Source of the DNA: Romboutsia timonensis
GTDB lineage: Bacteria > Bacillota > Clostridia > Peptostreptococcales > Peptostreptococcaceae
Length of the DNA: 64,000 nucleotides
Direction of reading: 5' to 3'
Assembly: GCF_900106845.1 (NCBI RefSeq)
Contig: NZ_LT629850.1
Location: forward strand, 2,153,112-2,217,111
This document shows positions 34,841-43,451 of this stretch, piece by piece; the first letter of the stretch is position 1, and the number at the start of each line of letters is the position of its first letter. Below the pieces are notes generated by a model. It did no database searches, had not been told where the DNA came from, and was given only the letters and a program-made list of their open reading frames with translations. The translations under genes and the position numbers were made by a program.

Positions 34841-35197
34841 ATGTGGGTATATCAAAAAACTTTACAACATCCTGTAAACATAAAAAATATGGATTTAAAA
34901 ATGGCTAAGTATTTAATAACTCAATTTGGTGGACCTAACGGGGAATTGGCAGCTTCACTTAGATATTTAAGTCAAAGGTATACTATGCCTACTGGTAAAA
35001 CTAGAGCTCTTTTAACTGATATAGGAACTGAGGAACTAGCTCATGTTGAAATGATTGCTAGTATGGTTTATCAATTAACAGCAGATGCTACTCCTGAACA
35101 ATTAAAGGCTGCTGGACTTGGTACAAATTATGCTCAAAATGGATTTGGTATATATCCTTCTGAAGTTAAGATAACATATACCCAATTTTTAATTTAG
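34841..35197 (+). CDS. cotJC: CotJC, 5' part (interrupted by the 13.3-kb element)
   Basis: Residues 1-107 are a normal CotJC start: an N-terminal MWVYQKTLQHPVNIKN and the ferritin-like/Mn-catalase fold with GGPNGELAA (about 33-41) and IGTEELAHVEM (about 64-74), the metal-ligand motifs. After Ser107 the frame enters the element at 35164 and gives 11 foreign residues (EVKITYTQFLI) before a stop. The missing 3' part is at 48477-48726. As it stands the protein lacks the last ligand helices and should be inactive until the element is removed. Confidence 0.92.
   Translation: MWVYQKTLQHPVNIKNMDLKMAKYLITQFGGPNGELAASLRYLSQRYTMPTGKTRALLTDIGTEELAHVEMIASMVYQLTADATPEQLKAAGLGTNYAQNGFGIYPSEVKITYTQFLI
35139..35186 (+). 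other. Left attachment site (attL) in cotJC
   Basis: The junction core TCTGA is at 35159-35163. Left of it is cotJC; right of it, 35164-35186, is the element arm, containing AAGATAACATATACCCAAT. This arm is the inverted partner of the arm at 48452-48474. A further inverted pair (GATAACATATA, 35170-35180, with TATATGTTATC, 35199-35209) follows. Confidence 0.8.
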
Positions 35198-35242
35198 ATA
35201 TATGTTATCAAATTTATTATATAAAGTCAATATATTCATACA

Positions 35243-36691
35243 TCAGTATATATTAAAATCTATATATATTTTATCATGGCTAATTATAATCTTATCAATT
35301 AATTCTTGTAATATATTTTTCTTTTCCAAATCGTTAGATTTATCATATATATCATCAAAATTTTTATACTTCTGTAGTAAGTAAATTGCTTTTGATGTTT
35401 TATTCTTTAATTTGTTTAATTCATCTATATTTATATTTAAAACTTCTTCTAGTCCTTGTTTTTCATCTTTCAATTTTTGTATTAATCCATTTACTATTTC
35501 TATATCTAAATTACTCTCACCTAGAATTATATTTTCTATTTGTTTTATAGCTTTTTCTATATCCTTATTTTTCTTTTCTATATTTCTTTGAATTATATCT
35601 ATGGTATCATTTATACCTTTTATACTATCATTTATTTCTTTGTTATATCTCTTTTCTAGTGTTTCAATATCTGTATTACCCATAATTGATTTTATATCAT
35701 TAATTACTAGTGGCTCTATTTTATTACTGTTATAGTTCTTCGTTATCTTTGCTTTTACATCTTTGCAATGTTTACATCTATAATATGGTCTTTTATCCCC
35801 ATTTTTAAGTTTTACATAGTCCACATGTACTTTTCTTATCTCTCCATCTTCGCATTGATGCCATAATATACTTTCTAGAAGTGCATCCGTTTTATTTACA
35901 TATTTAGTAGTTCCTTTAGTTCTTCTATTCTGCATGATGTCTTGAACTTTATAAAATAGTTCATCACTAACTATTCTCAATTGTGGCATATCTATAAGTT
36001 CACCTTGATATTGTTTTTTACCTATGTATATTGGGTTATGAAGTAATTTAAGTATCTTTTGCCTATTAAACTGTTCACCACGTTTAGTAATTTTATTTTT
36101 TTCTATAATTTTTATTATTTTAGGTATTCCGCCTATTACATATTCTTCAAATAACATTATAACTATCTTACTCTCTTCTTCGTTTATTTCAAGTTTCTTA
36201 TCAACTACTCTATATCCATAGTTCGGAGTCCCTCCTGCATACCCATCTTGTTTTATTTTTGCTAATTTACCATTTTTAACTCTTTTTGATGTTTTTCTAC
36301 TTTCTTGTTGTGCTGTCCAGAACCTAATACTATTTAATAAATCATCTGTATCACAACCACCATTTAGGACACCTTCTGTTACTGATATGACCTTTACTTT
36401 ACATTCTGTCATTAAAGACATAAAACCTACCATTTCCATCCTACGACCTATTCTGTCAGAATTAAATATTATTAATGTATCTAGTTCTTCATTTAAAGCC
36501 ATATCCTTTATTATCATCAATCCTTTTCTATCTTCTAGTCTAGTTTTAAATCCAGATACAGCATCTTCTTCTATCCATTCGTCTACTATAAGTCTATTAT
36601 CATTTATATACTTATCAATAGCTGTTTTTTGTGATATATTATCTTGCATTATTGAACTAAATCTAGTTAGCACAACTGTCTTTTTTCTCAT
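35243..36691 (-). CDS. Large serine recombinase (site-specific integrase/excisionase)
   Basis: The protein is 482 residues from ATG 36691 (ribosome site GGTGGAG). It has a resolvase catalytic domain (1-140; nucleophile Ser near 12-13 in LTRFSSIMQ, and FNSDRIGRRMEMVGF near 91-105), a recombinase domain (about 145-250), a zinc-ribbon region (YYRCKHCKD near 308-316) and a C-terminal coiled coil (about 355-450). Size and domains equal SpoIVCA and SprA, which excise elements from sporulation genes. It lies 80 bp from the attL core and very likely acts on the two TCTGA sites. A sigma-A-like promoter lies at 36951-36980. Confidence 0.93.
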   Translation of the reverse strand: MRKKTVVLTRFSSIMQDNISQKTAIDKYINDNRLIVDEWIEEDAVSGFKTRLEDRKGLMIIKDMALNEELDTLIIFNSDRIGRRMEMVGFMSLMTECKVKVISVTEGVLNGGCDTDDLLNSIRFWTAQQESRKTSKRVKNGKLAKIKQDGYAGGTPNYGYRVVDKKLEINEEESKIVIMLFEEYVIGGIPKIIKIIEKNKITKRGEQFNRQKILKLLHNPIYIGKKQYQGELIDMPQLRIVSDELFYKVQDIMQNRRTKGTTKYVNKTDALLESILWHQCEDGEIRKVHVDYVKLKNGDKRPYYRCKHCKDVKAKITKNYNSNKIEPLVINDIKSIMGNTDIETLEKRYNKEINDSIKGINDTIDIIQRNIEKKNKDIEKAIKQIENIILGESNLDIEIVNGLIQKLKDEKQGLEEVLNINIDELNKLKNKTSKAIYLLQKYKNFDDIYDKSNDLEKKNILQELIDKIIISHDKIYIDFNIY

Positions 36692-36830
36692 ATACTCCAC
36701 CTTCTTTTTTTTCTTCTGTTTCAATTCTTTTTATTATACCTGTAAATATATCATATAATTTATCTTTATCAACCATTTTATTAGTATATCTTATTTCTAC
36801 CTTCATATCTTCTATTTTAACTTTTTTCAT
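36663..36830 (-). CDS. Small protein overlapping the recombinase start
   Basis: The 55-residue ORF starts at ATG 36830 with a good ribosome site (AGGAGA) and ends inside the recombinase gene (29-bp overlap, different frame). The sequence is charged, starting MKKVKIEDMKVEIRY, with a helical middle and a Lys/Glu-rich tail. It is not recognised. Its position in front of the recombinase gene and its size, like that of SprB, make it a candidate recombination directionality factor; this is an inference. Confidence 0.6.
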   Translation of the reverse strand: MKKVKIEDMKVEIRYTNKMVDKDKLYDIFTGIIKRIETEEKKEGGVYEKKDSCAN

Positions 36831-36950
36831 ATCCAATCAATCTCCTATTATGGTCTTAATGTAAAATATGAAAGCTCTATAGCTTATGTGTATGTCCACT
36901 ACTTTTGCTATCTTTTACATTCTAAAACTGTCTTTTTTAGTGTTCAATGA

Positions 36951-36980
36951 ATTATATACAAGATAGCTACAAAATGTAAA
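36951..36980 (-). promoter_or_regulatory. Promoter of the recombinase unit
   Basis: Minus-strand -35 TTTACA (36975-36980), 18-bp spacer, -10 TATAAT (36951-36956). The leader of about 115 nt also contains CATAAGCTA (36880-36888), which fits the sigma-K -10 pattern CATAnnnTA, but without a matching -35. A terminator upstream (36984-37022) isolates this unit from the genes before it. Confidence 0.5.
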
Positions 36981-36983
36981 AAA

Positions 36984-37022
36984 TATTAAAAATAGGTGTT
37001 GAAAAGTATTTATTCCAACACC
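36984..37022 (-). terminator. Terminator upstream of the recombinase unit
   Basis: GGTGTTG (36995-37001) pairs with CAACACC (37016-37022), followed by a T-rich tract on the minus strand; it ends the gene at 37053-37541. Confidence 0.8.
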
Positions 37023-37052
37023 TGCAGCCTTAAAATAAAAGAATAATTTTAT

Positions 37053-37541
37053 TTAGTTTTTTTGAGCTTCTTTTTCAAGTTTTTCTTTAAGTTTTGATAT
37101 AACATATTTATTCTCTAGACTTGTTATAAGTTCTTTAGCTTCTTTTATGTTTACTTCTGCATCTCTTTTATTTAGACATATAATCCATTCATACTTTTCA
37201 TCTTCACACATATTAATAGTAATCAAAGTACTTTCTAATTTTTTAGCTTGTTCTATAGTGTCATACTCTTTTAATATTCTTGTATGTTCTACTAAGTATC
37301 TGTTAAGTTGTCTAATGTTTTCGAACTTATACATCTTCATTAATACCCTTAATAATTGACCTATTTTATTATTTCTTGATATATTCTTATTACACCATTT
37401 TGAAGTTCTAGTTCCTATCGTTTCATCTGTTGAACCTATATATTGATATATAGCCCTCGAAATACCATATTTTTTACTTTTATAATAGCTTAAATCTGTG
37501 AAGTCAATTTCTCTAAGATATACTAATGATTTATTCTCCAT
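37053..37541 (-). CDS. Hypothetical element protein, possible GIY-YIG-like domain
   Basis: Start at ATG 37541 behind GGAGGTG; 162 residues. An IYQYIGST stretch near 33-40 and a later ILKEYDTIEQAKKLESTL segment resemble a GIY-YIG nuclease core, but the catalytic Arg and Glu are uncertain. The C-terminal 40 residues are helical and charged. It overlaps the preceding small RHH-like gene, so the pair is co-expressed. Confidence 0.5.
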   Translation of the reverse strand: MENKSLVYLREIDFTDLSYYKSKKYGISRAIYQYIGSTDETIGTRTSKWCNKNISRNNKIGQLLRVLMKMYKFENIRQLNRYLVEHTRILKEYDTIEQAKKLESTLITINMCEDEKYEWIICLNKRDAEVNIKEAKELITSLENKYVISKLKEKLEKEAQKN

Positions 37542-37707
37542 CCTTAGCACCTCCAGCAGGTAACATTGGGTTAAATATCATATGATTATTTATAATAGCC
37601 CTAATGGCTTCTAATAGACTTCTGCACTTATTTTTGTACATGAATTTTTCTATATATTGTTTTTGTTCTACTGTGCACCTTGCTTTTATTAATTGGTCTT
37701 TTATCAT
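37531..37707 (-). CDS. Small ribbon-helix-helix-like protein
   Basis: The 58 residues start at ATG 37707 behind GGAGG. The core CTVEQKQYIEKFMYKN followed by SLLEAIRAIINNH has the spacing of a ribbon-helix-helix DNA-binding domain. It overlaps the next gene start by 11 bp. It may regulate the element; unproven. Confidence 0.55.
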   Translation of the reverse strand: MIKDQLIKARCTVEQKQYIEKFMYKNKCRSLLEAIRAIINNHMIFNPMLPAGGAKDGE

Positions 37708-37767
37708 TGGTTTTACCTCCTATATTTTGAATTCTAAAAATGGATCGAGTTACCGACCTTGTAATAA

Positions 37768-37792
37768 AAAAGCTGGATTACTCCAGCTTTAT
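37768..37792 (-). terminator. Intrinsic terminator
   Basis: AAGCTGGA and TCCAGCTT form an 8-bp stem, T6 on the minus strand, overlapping the stop at 37789. Confidence 0.8.
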
Positions 37793-38118
37793 TTATTTAA
37801 TACATTATTTAAGTAATACATTTCTTTAACTAATCTATTGATATTTATGGTATTCTTAGTTCTTATGTTATTAACTTCTTCAAGAACTCTCTCATCATCC
37901 CAATGAGGAAACCATAAGCCTATTAATTTACTTGCGTACTCTTTATACTCTTTTACTGATATGCTATCATCCCAATGAGTATTTAATGCTACATCTAGTA
38001 TTCGACCAACTAGCCTAATACTTACTCTCATCCTAAAATTACTCTCATTAGAGTAACAAAATTTAGACATATCCTTTAAATGTGTTATTTCTTTTTCTGT
38101 TAAGTTTTCTAAATTCAT
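37789..38118 (-). CDS. Hypothetical element protein
   Basis: 109 residues from ATG 38118 (ribosome site AAAGGTG). Helical and charged, with a repeated NTHWDDS/FPHWDDE pattern (near 49-53 and 71-75). Family not recognised. Confidence 0.55.
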   Translation of the reverse strand: MNLENLTEKEITHLKDMSKFCYSNESNFRMRVSIRLVGRILDVALNTHWDDSISVKEYKEYASKLIGLWFPHWDDERVLEEVNNIRTKNTININRLVKEMYYLNNVLNK

Positions 38119-38283
38119 TTGTGTCACCTTTCTAATATTTTTTAGGTATTAGAATTACTCTAATACCTTTTATGTTTTGTCTATTAGTTCATATGTTTTG
38201 TATGCTTAAGATAAGTAATTATAGACACTCGTAATAGCAAGTGTAAAATTTTAGATTACTTTTCTTATAAATTTTTTCATTTA

Positions 38284-38454
38284 TTAATTTCCTTCTTTTC
38301 TATCTTTATAGCTATAAGTTAAAGGATTATGTGTTACACGACCGTCCTCATCAAATTCAATTCCTACACTTTTCATAAGCTGAATTAAAGGGTCGTCTTT
38401 AAATTTATCTTGCTTACCGCTTCTATTTCTCTTAGCTTTTTTTATAACAACCAT
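38284..38454 (-). CDS. Small hypothetical protein following the terminase-like gene
   Basis: 56 residues, basic N-terminus (MVVIKKAKRNRSGKQDKF). Its ATG directly follows the TAA of the gene at 38455, so the two are co-translated. It is not recognised; small phage proteins commonly follow P27-type TerS genes. Confidence 0.55.
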   Translation of the reverse strand: MVVIKKAKRNRSGKQDKFKDDPLIQLMKSVGIEFDEDGRVTHNPLTYSYKDRKEGN

Positions 38455-38850
38455 TTACTCATCCTCCTTAAATATTGGTGTAACTTTTGCTCTAGTAGAT
38501 GGTGTTAGTCCATAATTTCTGCATATGCTATCAATCTTAGTCGCAACTTCATTTTTGATTTTCATTGTTCTAATATACATCTGCAAATCATCTTTTAAGC
38601 CTTCCATTTGGCTATTTAGATAGTTGTATTCAACTATTAGATTAGATAATAAGCATAGCTGGATGATGTCACTATCCAACAAGTTAGGTATTACACTACA
38701 TAAGAACTCTATTATTGCCAAATGTTCTTGCGTCTCTCCTAGTATTCCTAGAAAGTTATTTGATTCTAAATTTTCTGTTCCTATTACACTCCAAAGGTCT
38801 TGTATCTCATTTTCTTTCGCTTGTTTTGTTGAATTGTATTTTACCTCCAT
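38455..38850 (-). CDS. P27-type phage terminase small-subunit-like protein
   Basis: 131 residues from ATG 38850 (AGGAGG 9 bases upstream). The C-terminal YGLTPSTRAKV near 115-125 is the hallmark tail of P27-family small terminases. It is a relic of phage ancestry in the element, since no large terminase or structural gene is present. Confidence 0.65.
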   Translation of the reverse strand: MEVKYNSTKQAKENEIQDLWSVIGTENLESNNFLGILGETQEHLAIIEFLCSVIPNLLDSDIIQLCLLSNLIVEYNYLNSQMEGLKDDLQMYIRTMKIKNEVATKIDSICRNYGLTPSTRAKVTPIFKEDE

Positions 38851-38988
38851 GTCTTTTAACCTCCTGCATTTTGTATCACAAATTAAATATATACAAATCA
38901 ACTTTTCAACGTAAAAGTTCAATTAAAATTTTTTTTATTTTTTTCATGAAGTACCTTAGCGACCCTATATATATTAGAAATTTTAAAA

Positions 38989-39016
38989 AAAGTCATACCT
39001 ATTGATATGACTTGTA
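38989..39016 (-). terminator. Intrinsic terminator
   Basis: AAGTCATA and TATGACTT with T7 on the minus strand, 23 bp after the decayed gene at 39039. Confidence 0.75.
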
Positions 39017-39038
39017 GTAACTAATACTAGATTTGCAG

Positions 39039-39579
39039 CTATTTATTATGTTTATCTAAATACTCTCTTATTGCACTTGATATGATATCTTGTACTCTAT
39101 ATTGCTTATGCCCTTACAGAATGTAGTTAATTCTTTATGTATATCTGTATATATTCTATAGTTTCTATTTACTGTATCTTTACTATCATAGTTATCTATA
39201 GAACTATGTATTATACTTGTAGTATCTATTACTACATTTGTATCAATGCTATTTGTATTTAATCTATTATTAATTATATCTATTTATTTTTGTAATTCTT
39301 TTATTTGAACTTCTAAGCTGTTTATTCTATTCTCTAATACCTTTATATCATTAGACTTATTATTCTTTTTTGCGCTTTTTTATTAGCTTTAGTAATAGTG
39401 TTATCTATTTTAATACATCTATTATCTCATACCCAAAGGATTTAAACCTTTTTCTTGCGGTTGCTCTATCAATTCCTATAGATGTACAAACCTTTGTTAG
39501 CCTGTTGAATTCTAATTGACTATTTATGTATTCTATTTGTTCCAACATCTCTAAGTTATTGAAGTGTTCCTTATTCACT
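39039..39579 (-). pseudogene. Decayed element gene with several frameshifts
   Basis: From a GTG at 39579 the frame encodes an HTH-like start (KVCTSIGIDRATARKRFKSF) and stops after about 60 codons. Further pieces appear in shifted frames: a coiled-coil-like VLENRINSLEVQIKELQ and a C-terminal YRVQDIISSAIREYLDKHNK. Together they look like one DNA-binding regulatory protein broken by at least two indels. Confidence 0.6.
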
Positions 39580-39667
39580 CTATCAACCCCTTTTGTGTTT
39601 ATATCATTAATTGTATCATTGTATTAATTTTAGGCATAATAAAAGCTATTCAATAAGTTAGAATAGC

Positions 39668-39861
39668 CTAATACCAATTTAATTCACCTTTTTTAATTCG
39701 ATATACTCTAAGCCAATTACCATCACTTAAAGTCACCTTAATAGCTTTCCCATCATAAGTAGCGTACTTCTCACCAACTAACTCTACAGCTCCTACTACT
39801 TCTACATCTGTATTAATATCCTTTTAAACTCATTCAATAGCCTTATATGCTCCTTAGCCAT
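39668..39861 (-). pseudogene. Frameshifted small gene after the resolvase
   Basis: ATG 39861 overlaps the resolvase stop. The frame MAKEHIRLLNEFKRIL breaks near 39808, and the rest continues in another frame (VEVVGAVELVGEKYATYDGK to the stop near 39670). One indel explains it. Function not recognised. Confidence 0.6.
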
Positions 39862-40543
39862 TACTTAAGTCCTCCATTAATTCTCTTTTATACTTATAAT
39901 AAGTATTCTTAGCTACTCCAATAAGCTTCATTACTTCAATATCTTTTAATGTTCCTTTGAAATCCTTTGAGTATTTGATTATTTGTTCTTTTTTCTCAAT
40001 AGATTTCTTTGTAGTTAACTTTACACCTTTAGGCTGTCCAATTTGTTTACCGTTTAATTTGGCTGTTGCCATACCTTCTTTGGTTCTTTGCTGTAGGTCT
40101 TTAACTTCTTTTTCTGATTGATTAAAAGCTATTTGTATTTGTTCTTTAGCTAATGCCATTAGATACTCATTTATTGCCTTAAGTAGTATATCTTCTTTAG
40201 TTCCCATTAAAGGGATATTCTTATTAAGTGTTTGTTTGTAAGTATCTGTATTAATCATAGGCTCTTTTATAAATACTAAGTTTACGCCTTTATTATAAAG
40301 TTCTTCGTATAGCTCAAAGCCTTCTATAGCGTTTCTACTCATTCTACTAACGCTATCAAATACTATTGTATCACCTTTAGTAACTATCTTTAGTAGCTTA
40401 TTAAATTCTTTTCTACCTTCTACTTTTGTAGCTGTGTAAACCTCTTTTATTATTGTAGCTGTAGGGTATTCAGCTGTTATATTCCTTATTTGTCTATCTA
40501 TTGATTGGTCTTTAGTACTTATTCTACAATATCCGTATATCAT
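39854..40543 (-). CDS. Small serine resolvase/invertase
   Basis: The 229-residue protein has resolvase catalytic domain motifs: YGYCRISTKDQSIDRQ near 3-18 (nucleophile Ser8) and FDSVSRMSRNAIEGFELYEE near 60-79, then a long E-helix and a C-terminal HTH. It is the Tn3-resolvase/Pin class, as carried by plasmids to resolve multimers. With the Rep-like gene at 42031 it suggests that part of the element derives from a plasmid. Confidence 0.92.
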   Translation of the reverse strand: MIYGYCRISTKDQSIDRQIRNITAEYPTATIIKEVYTATKVEGRKEFNKLLKIVTKGDTIVFDSVSRMSRNAIEGFELYEELYNKGVNLVFIKEPMINTDTYKQTLNKNIPLMGTKEDILLKAINEYLMALAKEQIQIAFNQSEKEVKDLQQRTKEGMATAKLNGKQIGQPKGVKLTTKKSIEKKEQIIKYSKDFKGTLKDIEVMKLIGVAKNTYYKYKRELMEDLSNG

Positions 40544-40559
40544 TTGTATTAACTCCTTT

Positions 40560-40990
40560 AGTATTAATTGTGTGGTTCGCCACTTTTGACACTCTAAGTG
40601 TAGTGCTATTTTTATATTAAGTCAATAACTTTTGATACTTTTTTTGATCATCTCACTTTTAATACTGTTTTAATACTATATTATTGTAGTATCTGTAGTA
40701 GTTCCTAATTATAACCTAACTATTAAGTACAGCTTAAGCTATCGGTATTACTTCTATAAGCTCAAATATTGTTTATGTTTATATAGTTAGGATTTATTAG
40801 TGTTCATTTATTCTTATAAGCTCCTAAGGGTTTATACATTACTTTAACTGTCTAAACTCCTATAGATGGATTAATTTGTATACTTTGGATGAAATAATAT
40901 TTTGGTGTAAAGCTTTTATGATAGGTAGTTTTATACTTTGTGTTGTTGGTTTAGCTCTTAAATCATACTACAGCAATTAATATAAACAAA
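40560..40990. other. 430-bp non-coding gap upstream of the resolvase
   Basis: I see no gene here. ACACTCTAAGTGT (about 40589-40601) is palindromic, and CCTAACTAT near 40727 has an inverted partner ATAGTTAGG near 40785, which are plausible resolvase binding sites (res) next to the resolvase gene. Confidence 0.35.
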
Positions 40991-40999
40991 ATAGAGTAT

Positions 41000-41488
41000 C
41001 TAATTTTTTAGATACTCCGTCTTATTGTCTAACTCAAAATACTTTTTATATAGTATATGTTCCCAATCTTTATTTTCTTTTAAACTCAAAGCTATTATAT
41101 ATTTACTACTTCTATCTAAAAATTCATTTGTATACTCTCTAAACTCATTTTCTATATATGATATATCATTTAAAAAGTCTGATGATATGTTTTCATCTAT
41201 AAACTTATTTATCTTTTTGATATATGCTTTTATATCTTCTTTTGTATTAAAATTAAACCTTATAAAGTCTAACTTATGAGTAGAATTATTATCTAAATCC
41301 AGTTCATTTAAAGTAATGTTTGGATAATAACTCTCTAACTCACAACAATCTAAAGTTTTATTATATGCAATTACTTCTTTGTATTTTATATCGTAATGTG
41401 CTGTATTAAAATATCTATATACAATATGTTTTTTATACTCTTTTACACTTTCCATATCTAAATCAATTATATCAAATACATCCAACAT
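41000..41488 (-). CDS. Hypothetical element protein
   Basis: 162 residues, acidic, rich in Asp/Glu/Asn/Tyr, mixed helix and strand, no motif recognised. A terminator-like hairpin (about 40988-41018) overlaps its stop. Ribosome site GGGGG before the ATG. Confidence 0.6.
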   Translation of the reverse strand: MLDVFDIIDLDMESVKEYKKHIVYRYFNTAHYDIKYKEVIAYNKTLDCCELESYYPNITLNELDLDNNSTHKLDFIRFNFNTKEDIKAYIKKINKFIDENISSDFLNDISYIENEFREYTNEFLDRSSKYIIALSLKENKDWEHILYKKYFELDNKTEYLKN

Positions 41489-41640
41489 CTATATTGTCCC
41501 CCTAATGACTGTTATATCTTACAATATTATATCATATCATCATCAAATATAGTAGTACCAATGACTTTGTATATACAAATTGATTTATAAAAATTATATT
41601 TTTTATTTGTGAAATGATTTTTTTCATTAATTATGTACTA

Positions 41641-41771
41641 TAATATAAAAGAGATTACATTCTAGTGATGTGGAGTGTGGTTTCCATAATAATTATTTGG
41701 ATTTCTTGAACTTGATGTTTATTTCAAGTTCTATGCCACTTTTTCTCCTACCAGAGTTAAAGTGGTTTTTC
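41641..41771 (+). ncRNA. Candidate plus-strand small RNA
   Basis: A TAATAT -10-like box (41641-41646) is followed by about 110 nt with a hairpin (GAACTTG at 41708 with CAAGTTC at 41725) and a terminator (CCACTTT at 41736, AAAGTGG at 41759, T5). It has no ORF. It could be an antisense or regulatory RNA of the element. Confidence 0.4.
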
Positions 41772-41885
41772 ATTTTGCTTAAACTTCAGATATATTTACA
41801 TCAATATTATTAAATATCTAAAATATAAATATGTTAAAATTCTTATTCATAAAGATTACTTACCTTATACTACTATGCCACATTG

Positions 41886-41933
41886 GTTTGCTATCGCAAA
41901 CGCAACGTGTCAACACCAGACGCGCTGGTGTTG
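41886..41933. other. Two adjacent GC-rich hairpins
   Basis: GTTTGC-TATC-GCAAAC (41886-41901) and CAACACCAG-ACGCG-CTGGTGTTG (41911-41933) are perfect stems in otherwise AT-rich DNA, about 100 bp downstream of the Rep-like gene. They could be an origin, a transfer site or a terminator pair. Confidence 0.45.
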
Positions 41934-42030
41934 GATATTTTTATTGCTTATTATAATAAAAAATGTCGTTTAAAATTAATATATATAATATTCCATTAAT
42001 AGTTAAATATACGACTTTTAACCGACAAAA

Positions 42031-43098
42031 TTATCCTACTAAGATTTTACTTAATTTAAGTATATTTTTTATTTCAAATTCTATGTCATTACTTCTAAAA
42101 AACGTAGGCTCTCCCCACATTACATCATTACTTTCTTCTTCATACACTTCCTTGTGTAGAGATTGTAATCTTTTAATTTCTTCTTCTCTAATGTTTCTAG
42201 TTGTATTCTCTAATAGTTCATAGAAATTATTTTTTATATAGTCTATATTCTGATTGTATTTTCTATCATCCACAACTCTTTTAAGAGCCATTCTAGTTGT
42301 ATTAATTATATAACCTTCCCAGAATGTTATACACTTATCATCAAACTCCTTTGATAATAACTCACAAACTATTTTACTAAAACGTTTAAATTCATTAAAT
42401 AACATCAACTTGCTCGTATCATCTATTTTTGATTTTCCCTCTTCTACTCTTAAACAATTTAATATATCTAGTGCCTTAAACTTAGTGTCTAAAAATATTT
42501 CTATATCTCTATTATCATCTAAAACTTTATTATAATGCTCTCCATTCTCTTTTATTAATCTTAAATGTATCTTTTGATTGTAATATATATAACCACTATT
42601 CTTTAATCTTTTTAACGCGCTTTCAATTCTTTTATTTAATTGAGTACCTATTTTTAATCTATACTTTCTCAAGTATTCATAATTTATACCTATTTCACAG
42701 CGAAATGCATCTGTTTCATATAAAAATTTCTTATATTCTTTTGACATTAACATTAATCTAACTAATAGTTCATTACTTGTTATTGTCACTACTTGACCAC
42801 AATATTCTGTTAATAGTTTATGTAATATTACATCACCTATTTCTATAGATGTTTCTGAATTATTACCTAATGCTCTTTTGTCTATAAACTCTATTTCATC
42901 TATTTCCTTTATTTTATCTATAACAAATTTATGACCTTCTTTATGATAATCTATAGCATTTCTTAATCTTTCTAATTGTATTTGTTTCGCCTCTCCTGTT
43001 CTCGTTTTTATTTCTAATAAATTACAAAGTTTTTTATAGTTTTTTATTACTTGCCCTACTTTTAAATTTTCTATTTTGGGTATTTCTATTTTTTTCAT
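42031..43098 (-). CDS. Replication-initiator-like protein
   Basis: 355 residues. The middle part (about 150-215), with RIESALKRLKNSGYIYYN, looks like a winged-helix DNA-binding domain as in plasmid/phage initiators, and the protein is basic at the N-terminus. There is no clear homology by eye. Gene position among mobile genes and nearby hairpins support replication or regulation; the call is tentative. Confidence 0.45.
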   Translation of the reverse strand: MKKIEIPKIENLKVGQVIKNYKKLCNLLEIKTRTGEAKQIQLERLRNAIDYHKEGHKFVIDKIKEIDEIEFIDKRALGNNSETSIEIGDVILHKLLTEYCGQVVTITSNELLVRLMLMSKEYKKFLYETDAFRCEIGINYEYLRKYRLKIGTQLNKRIESALKRLKNSGYIYYNQKIHLRLIKENGEHYNKVLDDNRDIEIFLDTKFKALDILNCLRVEEGKSKIDDTSKLMLFNEFKRFSKIVCELLSKEFDDKCITFWEGYIINTTRMALKRVVDDRKYNQNIDYIKNNFYELLENTTRNIREEEIKRLQSLHKEVYEEESNDVMWGEPTFFRSNDIEFEIKNILKLSKILVG

Positions 43099-43451
43099 CT
43101 TATCAAATCTCCTTTGTAGCTACTATATATTTAAATTTTTAATATCAATCTCTCGGTGAGTAATTATATACAGCTAAAATATAAAATGTAAAAAATATAT
43201 AGAAGTAATTTATTTAACATTGGATTATTCAGATAGAATTTGTTTATAATCTAAATAAAATTTTATAAGGTAGGTATTTAATGAATTTAGAATTATTTAT
43301 GTTTTTTCATAAACATTTAGTTTATCAATAATATTATCCCTATATTATAGTATATTTTATTAATAAAGTATTTAGTTGTAATTTACATCTTATCAAAATA
43401 TATTTAAATATTAAAAAAGCTAAAAATTATTTTAACTTTTTTAAATAATCT

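Noticed and set aside
36880-36888. Sigma-K promoter of the recombinase
   Set aside because: CATAAGCTA fits the -10 pattern, but no AC-type -35 lies at the right distance, and a sigma-A-like promoter is nearby; kept only as a remark.
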